Shown in pieces: positions 1 through 5,136 of a DNA stretch of 5,136 nucleotides. This DNA is from Fimbriimonadaceae bacterium (GTDB lineage Bacteria > Armatimonadota > Fimbriimonadia > Fimbriimonadales > Fimbriimonadaceae): contig JANWJY010000156.1 in the NCBI GenBank assembly GCA_025451715.1, forward strand, positions 1 to 5,136, in the 5' to 3' direction. The position numbers were made by a program, and so were the translations under genes. Each line of letters begins with the position of its first letter. The stretch's first letter is position 1. Under the pieces are notes generated by a model. It made no database searches and was not told the DNA's origin. It was given only the letters and a program-made list of their open reading frames with translations.

Positions 1-444
1 GAAGACCACGTGGAAATTCAGGAAGAGCGTGAGCAGGGAAGCGCCGAGCACGATCTCCGGTGTCGACAGCGGCAAGAAGATCAGGATGTTCGTCACGCCG
101 CGCCCTCGGAAGCCGTAGCGCACGAGCGCCAGCGCGATGAGCGTTCCGAGGACGGTGGCGACGAGGCTCGCGACAAGGGCTATCTCCAGCGACAGGAAAA
201 GAGCACTACGGATACCGGGAACGCCGTCCCAGTATTTCCAGTTGTCCCACGTGAACCCCTGCCACGTGTAGTTGAACTTGCCCGTCGGGTGATTGAAGGA
301 GAAGACGATCACGATCGCGATCGGAAGCAGCAGGTACGCGAAGAACAGGAGTGAGTAGGCCGTCAGGACGTTACGCCGCACGAAGGCCCAGGCTCCGGTC
401 AGGACGGCGGGCTTCGATTTCGCCGCCACCGCAACGCTGCTCAT
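1..444 (-). CDS. potC: ABC transporter permease, polyamine-type (PotC-like), 3'-truncated by the window edge
   Basis: This is the second channel subunit. The first 148 codons are present with no stop before the left edge; PotC proteins are usually about 260-290 residues, so roughly half is missing, including the EAA loop. After a 28-residue polar, positively charged N-terminus there are three membrane segments: about 29-50 (LLFFAYLLLPIAIVIVFSF), 80-108 and 117-147. The third includes FLPLSTPEIVLGASLL (123-138), closely matching the PotC pattern of a proline-rich turn with MPEI or TPEI followed by VLG. The segment FTWDNWKYWDG (64-74) parallels FTWAWGNYWDA of the neighbouring permease, as expected for paralogous subunits. 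The ATG at 444 overlaps the previous stop (ATGA). A modest GGGGAC ribosome site ends 6 bases upstream. The frame is intact where visible, with no sign of a break. Confidence 0.9.
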   Translation of the reverse strand, partial: MSSVAVAAKSKPAVLTGAWAFVRRNVLTAYSLLFFAYLLLPIAIVIVFSFNHPTGKFNYTWQGFTWDNWKYWDGVPGIRSALFLSLEIALVASLVATVLGTLIALALVRYGFRGRGVTNILIFLPLSTPEIVLGASLLTLFLNFHVVF

Positions 445-1307
445 ACGGGCGTCCCCGTCAACTGCTCCGTCCCGACCGCGCGCGCATACAGGAACACTGC
501 AGCCAGGATCCCCGCCATCAGGATGAAGGACATCGCCGCCGCCGCCGGATAGTCCGTCAACTCCAGGAACTTCGACTGGATGACGTTGCCGATCATGTGG
601 TTCTGCGGCGAACCGAGCAACTGCGCGTTGATGAAGTCGCCGGCGGCCGGAATGAACGTCAGGAGCGTGCCTGCGACGATGCCGGGGAGCGAAAGCGGCA
701 GCGTCACTTTCACGAATGCCTTCCACTTGCTTGCATAGAGGTCCTGTGCTGCTTCGAGCAGGCGCTCATCGATCTGCTCCAGCGAGACGTACAGCGGCAG
801 AGCCATGAACGGGAGGAAGTTGTAGGTGATACCCGTCACGACCGCAGTGGACGTCGCCAGCAGCCGGCCGCCCGCGCCCAGCACGTGCAGGTGTTGGAGG
901 GTATGAACGACGAAGCCGTGGTCGGCGAGGATGGTCTCCCAGGCGAGCGTTCGGATCAGATAGGTGACGAAGAACGGCGCCACGATGAAAAGCAGTAAGA
1001 GGTTCTTCCACCGCCCGCCACGAAAGGCGATCCAGTACGCCACGGGATAGCTCAGCAGGAGTGCGAGCAGCGTCGCGATCCCCGCATACTCGAGCGAGCG
1101 AATGAACTGGCCGCGATAGTTCTGGAGCGCATCCCAGTAGTTGCCCCAGGCCCACGTGAACGAGTAGCCGACGTCGAAGTTTCCGGACTCCAGCGACTGG
1201 TAGGCGAGGACGCCGAGCGGAACGACGAAGAAAACGGTCAGCCAGAGGACCCCGGGCGCGAGCAGCAGGTAGGGCGTCAGCTGCCGATGACGATGAAAAA
1301 GTCCCAC
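441..1307 (-). CDS. potB: ABC transporter permease, polyamine-type (PotB-like)
   Basis: This 288-residue integral membrane protein is one half of the translocation channel. About six membrane segments can be seen, near residues 12-36, 72-95, 101-122, 150-173, 205-222 and 257-275. The cytoplasmic coupling loop that docks on the ATPase is the EAA motif around 183-210, LLEAAQDLYASKWKAF followed by VTLPLSLPGI. The usual glycine of that motif is Tyr191 here. PotB-type hallmarks include YLLLAPGVLWL (13-23), TYNFLPFMALPLY (161-173) and IPAAGDFI (219-226). The GTG start follows the binding-protein stop by 9 bases. An in-frame TAG just upstream leaves no earlier start, and I see no clear Shine-Dalgarno site, so translation probably depends on ribosomes leaving the upstream gene. 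The stop overlaps the next gene by 4 bases (ATGA). Substrate class is inferred from the whole cassette. Confidence 0.92.
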   Translation of the reverse strand: MGLFHRHRQLTPYLLLAPGVLWLTVFFVVPLGVLAYQSLESGNFDVGYSFTWAWGNYWDALQNYRGQFIRSLEYAGIATLLALLLSYPVAYWIAFRGGRWKNLLLLFIVAPFFVTYLIRTLAWETILADHGFVVHTLQHLHVLGAGGRLLATSTAVVTGITYNFLPFMALPLYVSLEQIDERLLEAAQDLYASKWKAFVKVTLPLSLPGIVAGTLLTFIPAAGDFINAQLLGSPQNHMIGNVIQSKFLELTDYPAAAAMSFILMAGILAAVFLYARAVGTEQLTGTPV

Positions 1308-1316
1308 TTGTGTTGT

Positions 1317-2498
1317 CTAGCCCGAGACGAGATTCTGCCAGGCCGTGAGGTACTTCTGATTGTTCAGCGCATTCGAGTCGAAGATTTTCACGCTGTCGAG
1401 CATCTTCTTCGTCGGGAAAATAAGCACGTTCTTCGCGATCGCTGGATCGCTCGCAAGCAGGGCTTCGCGCGCGCCCTTCACAGGACAGATGTAGTAAACG
1501 CCCGTGTCTCCTGTCTTCGGGTTACCGCCTTCGATCAGGGCAGCGACCTTCGGGTCGTAGACGTAGTTCATGTACACCGACGCGGTGTAGATGTTGCCGC
1601 CCTTCGGGATCAGCATGTTGTCGGTCCAGAGCGCACCGCCCGCGGCCGGGACGTTCCAATGGATGTGCGTGTTGCCGATCTGCGCGATGTCGCCGGACCA
1701 TGACATCGCCGCCGCGAGATCTCCCTTCGCCAGCGAAGGTGCGTAGTCGTTGCCTGTGAATTGGCGGATCTGCTTCGAGTCGACGGCTTTCTTGATCCGA
1801 TCGAACGCCTTGTTAAATGACGCGTCCGTCACCTTCGTGGGATCGTCGCCGTTCGCCAGCATCACGCATGTGAGCGCGTCGCCCATCGAATTGAGGACCG
1901 TGATCTTCCCCTTGAGCTTCGGATTGCTCAGGAGGTCGTCGATCGACAGCACCGGGTCGGTGAGCTTGTCGTTGTACGCGATTCCGGTCATGCCCGACTG
2001 CCACGGCAGGCTGTAGTCGCGGTTCGGGTCGAAGCCGGGGTGAAGCTGCACGTCAACGAGGTTCTTCATGTTCGGAATCGCCGACTTGTCGAGCTTCTCG
2101 GCCCAGCCCTTCTTGATCATCAGCGACAGGTAGCGATCGTTGTCGGTGAGGACGACGATGTCGCGGTCGATCGACTGGCCGCGCGAGAGCGGACCCTGGA
2201 TCTTCCCGAAGTACGAGGCGTTGTCGTTGATGTCCTCTGTGTACTGAACATGGGTCCCGTACTTCTTCTGGAATTGTGCAAGCGAAGGGTGAGTCTTCTT
2301 CTTGTTGTTCGTGTCGATGTAGAGCGTCCAGTTGGAGAAGCGCAGCGTCTTCGCGAGCGTCTTGTCGCCGCTCGCGCTCGTGGCAGCGGACTTGGAGCTG
2401 CTGCCTCCGCAGGCCGCGAGCACGCCGGGCACCGTGAGCAAGGCGCCACCCGCCGCAGCGCGGCGGAGCAGCTCGCGTCGGTTCAGAGCATCGGTCAT
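1317..2498 (-). CDS. potD: polyamine-type ABC transporter substrate-binding lipoprotein (PotD-like)
   Basis: This 393-residue extracytoplasmic solute receptor delivers ligand to the permeases. The N-terminus carries a twin-arginine pattern (NRRELLRR, 6-13), a hydrophobic stretch and a lipobox LAAC ending at Cys30. Mature protein would therefore begin at Cys30, be lipid-anchored, and probably be exported by Tat. A Ser/Ala/Gly-rich linker (31-46) follows. The body matches spermidine/putrescine-binding proteins: FSNWTLYID (54-62, like the NWTEY segment of E. coli PotD), LPWQSGMTGIAYN (164-176), MSWSGD (265-270) and GGALWTDNMLIP (287-298). In the last, W291 and D293 align with PotD W255 and D257, which bind the polyamine amine. 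Other pocket positions differ, so the exact ligand is uncertain. The ATG overlaps the ATPase stop (ATGA) and has a good ribosome site. The stop TAG is 9 bases before the next start. Nucleotide position of the gene between ATPase and permeases supports the transporter role. Confidence 0.92.
   Translation of the reverse strand: MTDALNRRELLRRAAAGGALLTVPGVLAACGGSSSKSAATSASGDKTLAKTLRFSNWTLYIDTNNKKKTHPSLAQFQKKYGTHVQYTEDINDNASYFGKIQGPLSRGQSIDRDIVVLTDNDRYLSLMIKKGWAEKLDKSAIPNMKNLVDVQLHPGFDPNRDYSLPWQSGMTGIAYNDKLTDPVLSIDDLLSNPKLKGKITVLNSMGDALTCVMLANGDDPTKVTDASFNKAFDRIKKAVDSKQIRQFTGNDYAPSLAKGDLAAAMSWSGDIAQIGNTHIHWNVPAAGGALWTDNMLIPKGGNIYTASVYMNYVYDPKVAALIEGGNPKTGDTGVYYICPVKGAREALLASDPAIAKNVLIFPTKKMLDSVKIFDSNALNNQKYLTAWQNLVSG
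2409..2498 (-). other. Tat-type lipoprotein signal peptide
   Basis: This encodes residues 1-30 of the binding protein. It shows N-R-R-E-L-L (6-11) as the twin-arginine motif, a second arginine pair at 12-13, a hydrophobic core rich in Ala, Gly and Leu (14-27), and L-A-A-C (27-30) as the lipobox. Family knowledge: this combination is common for actinobacterial lipoproteins. The Tat route is inferred from the motif; the polar residue before RR is Asn rather than Ser or Thr, and Leu at the second position after E replaces the preferred Phe, so Sec export is not excluded. Confidence 0.75.
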
Positions 2499-3583
2499 TC
2501 CGGTCCCTCCATGGAGTCGACGACGAAGGTGGAGTCTGGGCTCCAGCTGAGCGTTAGGCGTTGGCCCGGCGAGGCTCCGTTCAGGCCGGGCGATGCATTT
2601 TGCCGGTAGACGGTCAGCCGGCCGCAGTCTGTCTCGACGATGTATTGCGTGGCGACCCCCACATACGCCTCCTCGACGATCGTCCCGTCGAGCGCGTTCG
2701 CCTGCCCTTGACCGAGCGCGATCTTCTCGGGCCTGATCCCAACCGCAACCTCGCCGGTCCGCCCTTGCAACGCTTCGGGACGAACGCGCACTTCTGGGCC
2801 GCGGCGGAGCTGGACCGTGTCAGAGCCGCTCACCGTGCCGGGAATCAGATTCGAGACCCCGAGGAAACCCGCGACGAACGCCGTCGCGGGCGTTTCGTAC
2901 AGCTCGGTCGGGGTGCCGAGCTGCTCGATGCGGCCGTGGTTCATGACCGCGATCTTGTCCGCCATCGTCATCGCCTCTTCCTGGTCGTGCGTGACGTGCA
3001 CGAACGTGATGTCGATGTCGTGCTGAATGCCCTTCAGCTCCAACTGCATCTGCTTGCGGAGCTTGAGATCGAGGGCGCCGAGCGGTTCGTCCAGCAGCAG
3101 CACCCGTGGCTTGTTCACGAGAGCTCGAGCGAGGGCGACTCGCTGCTGCTGGCCACCTGAAAGCTGCCGAGGCTTGCGCTTTCCCATCCCCTCGAGACCG
3201 ACGAGGCGCAGGATCTCGTTCACCTGGCCGGTCAGTGTCTGGCCGCGCACGGACCGGCGACGGAGCCCGAACGCCACGTTTTCGAAGATCGACAGGTGCG
3301 GAAACAGCGCGTACGACTGGAAGACGGTGTTCACGTCACGCTTGTAGGCGGGCAGCCCGCTCACTTCCGCGTCGCCGAGAAAGATCTCTCCTTCCGACGG
3401 CTGCTCGAAGCCGCCGATCATCCTCAGTGTCGTCGTCTTGCCGCAACCCGAAGGGCCGAGCAGTGCATAGAAGCTTCCGTGCTCGATCTCGAGGCTGAGG
3501 CGGTCGACTGCGACGACGTCCTCGAACCGCTTCGTGACGTCGACGAGCCGAACGTCGGCGTTTTCGGACGCCGCGACGTTCAC
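2495..3583 (-). CDS. potA: ABC transporter ATP-binding protein, polyamine-type (PotA-like)
   Basis: This is the ATPase that powers the importer, acting as a dimer on the inner face of the membrane. Counted from the GTG at 3583 it has 362 residues, usual for PotA/MalK-type subunits. It has Walker A GPSGCGKTT (43-51), Q-loop VFQSYALFPHL (Q89), signature LSGGQ (141-145), Walker B VLLLDEP (161-167), D-loop GALD (169-172) and H-loop VTHD (H199). The FVAGFLGVSN linker (236-245) leads into a C-terminal TOBE domain containing VGIRPEKI (281-288). All ATP-hydrolysis motifs are intact. The GTG at 3583 is preferred because it forms a 4-base GTGA overlap with the aminotransferase stop. A GTG at 3601 would add six residues and a 22-base overlap. 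Neither has a clear Shine-Dalgarno site. The stop overlaps the next gene by 4 bases (ATGA). The polyamine assignment comes from neighbours, since the ATPase alone does not separate polyamine, putrescine, iron or sulfate importers. Confidence 0.93.
   Translation of the reverse strand: MNVAASENADVRLVDVTKRFEDVVAVDRLSLEIEHGSFYALLGPSGCGKTTTLRMIGGFEQPSEGEIFLGDAEVSGLPAYKRDVNTVFQSYALFPHLSIFENVAFGLRRRSVRGQTLTGQVNEILRLVGLEGMGKRKPRQLSGGQQQRVALARALVNKPRVLLLDEPLGALDLKLRKQMQLELKGIQHDIDITFVHVTHDQEEAMTMADKIAVMNHGRIEQLGTPTELYETPATAFVAGFLGVSNLIPGTVSGSDTVQLRRGPEVRVRPEALQGRTGEVAVGIRPEKIALGQGQANALDGTIVEEAYVGVATQYIVETDCGRLTVYRQNASPGLNGASPGQRLTLSWSPDSTFVVDSMEGPE
2505..2510 (-). promoter_or_regulatory. Shine-Dalgarno site of the substrate-binding protein gene
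   Basis: The minus strand reads GGAGGG, ending 6 bases before the ATG at 2498. It sits within the last codons of the ATPase gene. It is among the best ribosome sites in the cluster, which fits the need for more binding protein than membrane subunits. Confidence 0.7.
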
Positions 3584-5046
3584 CGGCCCACGCGCGTCCA
3601 CGCTTCGGTGAGAACGTCACCGAGAATCGACACGATCTGGTCGAACTCGTGCTGGCCCGCGATGAGCGGCGGCGAGATCTGAATGACCGGGTCGCCGCGG
3701 TCGTCGGCACGACAGATCAGCCCACGCTCGAAGAGGCGCGGCGACAGGAAGTCACGCAAGAGCGTCTCGCATTCCCGGTCGTCGAATGACTCCCGCGTCT
3801 CCTTGTCCTTGACGAGCTCGATCGCGTAGAAGAAGCCGGTTCCGCGGACGTCGCCAACGATCGGGAGCTCGAGCAACTGCGAGAGCGTCTGGCGGAACGT
3901 GTCTTGCGTCTCCGCCACATGTTCGACGATCCTGTCCCGCTTCATGATCTCGATGTTCTTGAGCGCGATCGCCGACATGACGGGATGACCGCCGAAGGTG
4001 ATGCCGTGCGAGTACATGCTCGTGTCTTGCATGAACGGCTCCATCACGCGGTCGCTGGCGACGACCGCGCCGATCGCGGCATAGGAGGACGAGAGCCCCT
4101 TGGCGATCGTCATCAGATCGGGGCGGATGTCGTAGCGCTCAGATCCGAACCACGCGCCGACCCGTCCAAAGCCGGTGATGACCTCGTCCGCGCAGAGCAG
4201 GATGTCGTAGCGGTCGCACAGCTCTCGCACGCCGCGCCAGTAGCCCTCCGGCGGCGTGAAGGCGCCGCCCGCGTTTTGCACGGGCTCCATGATCACCATC
4301 GCCACGGTCTCCGGACCTGCCGCCTCGATCGTCTGCTCGAGATCGTCGAGGAGAAATGCAGTGAACTCCGCTTCTGTCTCTTCCGGAGGCCGGTGGTACC
4401 GATTCGTGTTCCGCACGTGCAGTACGTCGGGCACGAGCGGCTCGAACGGTATGCGCAGCGCCGGGATCCCGTTGATCGAAAGGGCGCCCATCGTCGTGCC
4501 GTGGTAGGCGATGTGCCGGGAGATCGCCTTCCACCGGCGACCAGTCGACAATGCCGCGGCCTCGGCAGCCTCGTAGTCGACGACAGGGTCGATGCGCTGA
4601 CCAGGGATCCTCGCTACACGTGTACGCATCTCACCCCGGGCCGAGTAGTACTGGCGCGCGAGCTTCCACGCCGACTCGACCGCCTCCGAACCACCGGACA
4701 CGAAGAAGAGGCGGTTGAGATCACCGGGTGCCAGGGACGCGACCTCGGACGCAAGCTCGATGGCGCGTGGATGCGCGTACGACCAGTTCGTGTAGAACGG
4801 CAGCTCCCGCATTTGCGCGGCCGCAGCCTCGCCGATCTCCTCGCCGTAGCCGTAGCCGATGTTGACGGAGAAAAGTCCTGCGAGGGCGTCGAGGTAGCGC
4901 TTGCCCTTCGAGTCCTCCAGATAGCACCCGTCGCCGCGGACGATGATCGGCACCTCGCCGTCGCCGCCCATGCGCGTGAAGTGCAGCCAGAGGTGTTCGC
5001 GCGCAGCACGTTGCAGATCCAGCGTCTCGGGTGCAGTGGCGGTCAA
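3580..5046 (-). CDS. class III PLP-dependent aminotransferase, probably for polyamines or omega-amino compounds
   Basis: This 488-residue cytoplasmic enzyme of PLP fold type I should move a terminal amino group from a diamine or omega-amino acid to a keto acid such as pyruvate. Visible motifs are the N-terminal AREHLWLHFTRM (15-26), the phosphate-binding loop SGGSEAVE (117-124), YHGTT (181-185), EPVQNAGG (254-261), DEVITGFGR (287-295, with D287 expected to contact the pyridine nitrogen), the Schiff-base lysine K316 in TIAKGLSS, TFGGHP (350-355) and DVRGTGFF (399-406). The C-terminal stretch with RADDRGDP (446-453) closely resembles, from memory, Streptomyces aminotransferases of polyamine catabolism. 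All catalytic residues are present. About 25-28 residues around 140-168 look extra relative to those relatives. The TTG start overlaps the regulator stop (TTGA) and has a strong ribosome site. Location beside a PotABCD-like importer supports a polyamine substrate; beta-alanine, taurine or GABA remain possible. Confidence 0.92.
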   Translation of the reverse strand: MTATAPETLDLQRAAREHLWLHFTRMGGDGEVPIIVRGDGCYLEDSKGKRYLDALAGLFSVNIGYGYGEEIGEAAAAQMRELPFYTNWSYAHPRAIELASEVASLAPGDLNRLFFVSGGSEAVESAWKLARQYYSARGEMRTRVARIPGQRIDPVVDYEAAEAAALSTGRRWKAISRHIAYHGTTMGALSINGIPALRIPFEPLVPDVLHVRNTNRYHRPPEETEAEFTAFLLDDLEQTIEAAGPETVAMVIMEPVQNAGGAFTPPEGYWRGVRELCDRYDILLCADEVITGFGRVGAWFGSERYDIRPDLMTIAKGLSSSYAAIGAVVASDRVMEPFMQDTSMYSHGITFGGHPVMSAIALKNIEIMKRDRIVEHVAETQDTFRQTLSQLLELPIVGDVRGTGFFYAIELVKDKETRESFDDRECETLLRDFLSPRLFERGLICRADDRGDPVIQISPPLIAGQHEFDQIVSILGDVLTEAWTRVGR

Positions 5047-5136
5047 TGTTCCTCCCCTACTCGGGTTCCCCAGTCATACAGCTGCTTCACCATCTGAAGG
5101 TAGAGGAAGGTCTCGGTGGAGACGACTCCCTCCAAC
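5043..5136 (-). CDS. Lrp/AsnC-family transcriptional regulator, C-terminal end (partial)
   Basis: Only the last 30 codons and the TGA stop lie in the window; the gene starts beyond the right edge. The visible tail contains the string GVVSTETFLYLQMVKQ, followed by LYDWGTR. This fits the end of the effector-binding RAM domain of Lrp/AsnC regulators, where a V-x-x-T-x-T pattern leads into a strand with alternating hydrophobic residues and then a Lys near the C-terminus. Such proteins are DNA-binding dimers or octamers that respond to amino acids or related compounds. The stop overlaps the TTG start of the aminotransferase by 4 bases (TTGA), so the two are probably co-transcribed and the regulator likely controls this operon and itself. 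The helix-turn-helix domain is outside the window, so the family call rests on a short tail plus context. Confidence 0.7.
   Translation of the reverse strand, partial: LEGVVSTETFLYLQMVKQLYDWGTRVGEEH
5050..5057 (-). promoter_or_regulatory. Shine-Dalgarno site supporting the TTG start of the aminotransferase
   Basis: On the minus strand this reads GGGGAGGA, a near-perfect anti-16S match. The GGAGG core ends 4 bases before the TTG at 5046. The spacing is slightly short but the match is strong. It lies inside the last codons of the upstream regulator gene and supports the unusual TTG start over the next ATG (Met26), which would remove a conserved N-terminal segment. Confidence 0.7.

Larger units (their letters stand above)
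1..5136 (-). other. putative polyamine uptake and transamination operon
   Basis: Six consecutive same-strand genes are joined by 4-base overlaps at 5043-5046 (TTGA), 3580-3583 (GTGA, if the shorter ATPase start is right), 2495-2498 (ATGA) and 441-444 (ATGA), with a 9-base gap at 1308-1316. No intergenic promoter or terminator fits between them. This supports one transcript reading right to left, with promoter upstream of the regulator (outside the window) and terminator beyond the left edge. Joint function in import followed by deamination is inferred from family membership. Confidence 0.8.

Noticed and set aside
248..268. Two CACGTG hexamers close together, with further copies at 7-12 and 1153-1158
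   Set aside because: The copies at 248, 263 and 1153 come from Thr-Trp codon pairs (ACG TGG) or the like in the two permeases, including a shared FTW segment. They are explained by protein paralogy and give no support for a regulatory site.
10..354. 114-codon highly charged plus-strand open frame at the left edge
   Set aside because: It lies opposite the permease 2 coding frame, which shows convincing membrane segments and a PotC-type proline turn.
351..998. 215-codon plus-strand open frame opposite permease 1 and the start of permease 2
   Set aside because: Low-complexity Arg/Gln/Glu/Asp-rich translation with no family signal; the minus-strand frame encodes a clear six-segment permease with an EAA loop.
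1308..1316. Possible terminator or promoter between the binding protein and permease 1 genes
   Set aside because: The gap is only 9 bases with no stem-loop, T-run or promoter-like hexamers visible around it.
2561..3160. 199-codon plus-strand open frame opposite the ATPase gene
   Set aside because: It covers the Walker B and signature region of an intact ATPase and has shadow-like composition without motifs.
4615..4624. 10-base perfect palindrome TACACGTGTA, possible operator
   Set aside because: It is inside the aminotransferase coding sequence, near the extra segment, over 400 bases from any start. One such palindrome is expected by chance; no second copy was seen.
3904..5097. 397-codon open frame on the plus strand opposite the aminotransferase and regulator tail
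   Set aside because: It mirrors a strongly supported gene. Its translation is rich in Arg, His, Asp and Val without a recognisable domain, as expected from the reverse complement of GC-rich codons.

Overview
This window is a tightly packed, single-direction gene cluster, entirely on the minus strand. It reads from right to left as: end of an Lrp/AsnC-type regulator, class III aminotransferase, ABC ATPase (PotA-like), substrate-binding lipoprotein (PotD-like), permease 1 (PotB-like), permease 2 (PotC-like, cut by the left edge). By content it is a polyamine or amino-compound importer linked to a catabolic transaminase. The order is A-D-B-C rather than the A-B-C-D of the E. coli potABCD operon.

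Organism: the DNA is GC-rich (by eye about 60-65%), starts include TTG and GTG, and the binding protein has a twin-arginine lipoprotein signal. The aminotransferase resembles, from memory, the polyamine-catabolism aminotransferases of Streptomyces, which also sit near a Lrp/AsnC regulator. Together these suggest a high-GC actinobacterium (Actinomycetota), possibly a deep-branching lineage such as Thermoleophilia. The phylum is a reasonable inference; the class is a guess.

Layout: 5136-5043 regulator tail; 5046-3580 aminotransferase; 3583-2495 ATPase (an 18-base longer start at 3601 is possible); 2498-1317 binding protein; 1307-441 permease 1; 444-1 permease 2, incomplete. Four of the five junctions are 4-base start/stop overlaps (TTGA, GTGA, ATGA, ATGA) and the fifth is a 9-base gap. 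There is no room for an internal promoter or terminator outside coding sequence, so the genes are probably one transcript with translational coupling. No stretch over 300 bases lacks a gene, and I see no RNA gene, mobile element, CRISPR array or repeat family.

How they work together (inference): the lipoprotein captures a cationic amine outside the membrane, the two permeases form the channel, the ATPase dimer drives uptake, and the aminotransferase removes the primary amino group, using pyruvate or 2-oxoglutarate, as the first catabolic step. The Lrp-type protein would sense substrate or product and control the operon. The system is of a known kind. The points worth a second look are an extra segment in the aminotransferase, a binding pocket that only partly matches E. 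coli PotD, and an altered EAA loop in permease 1.
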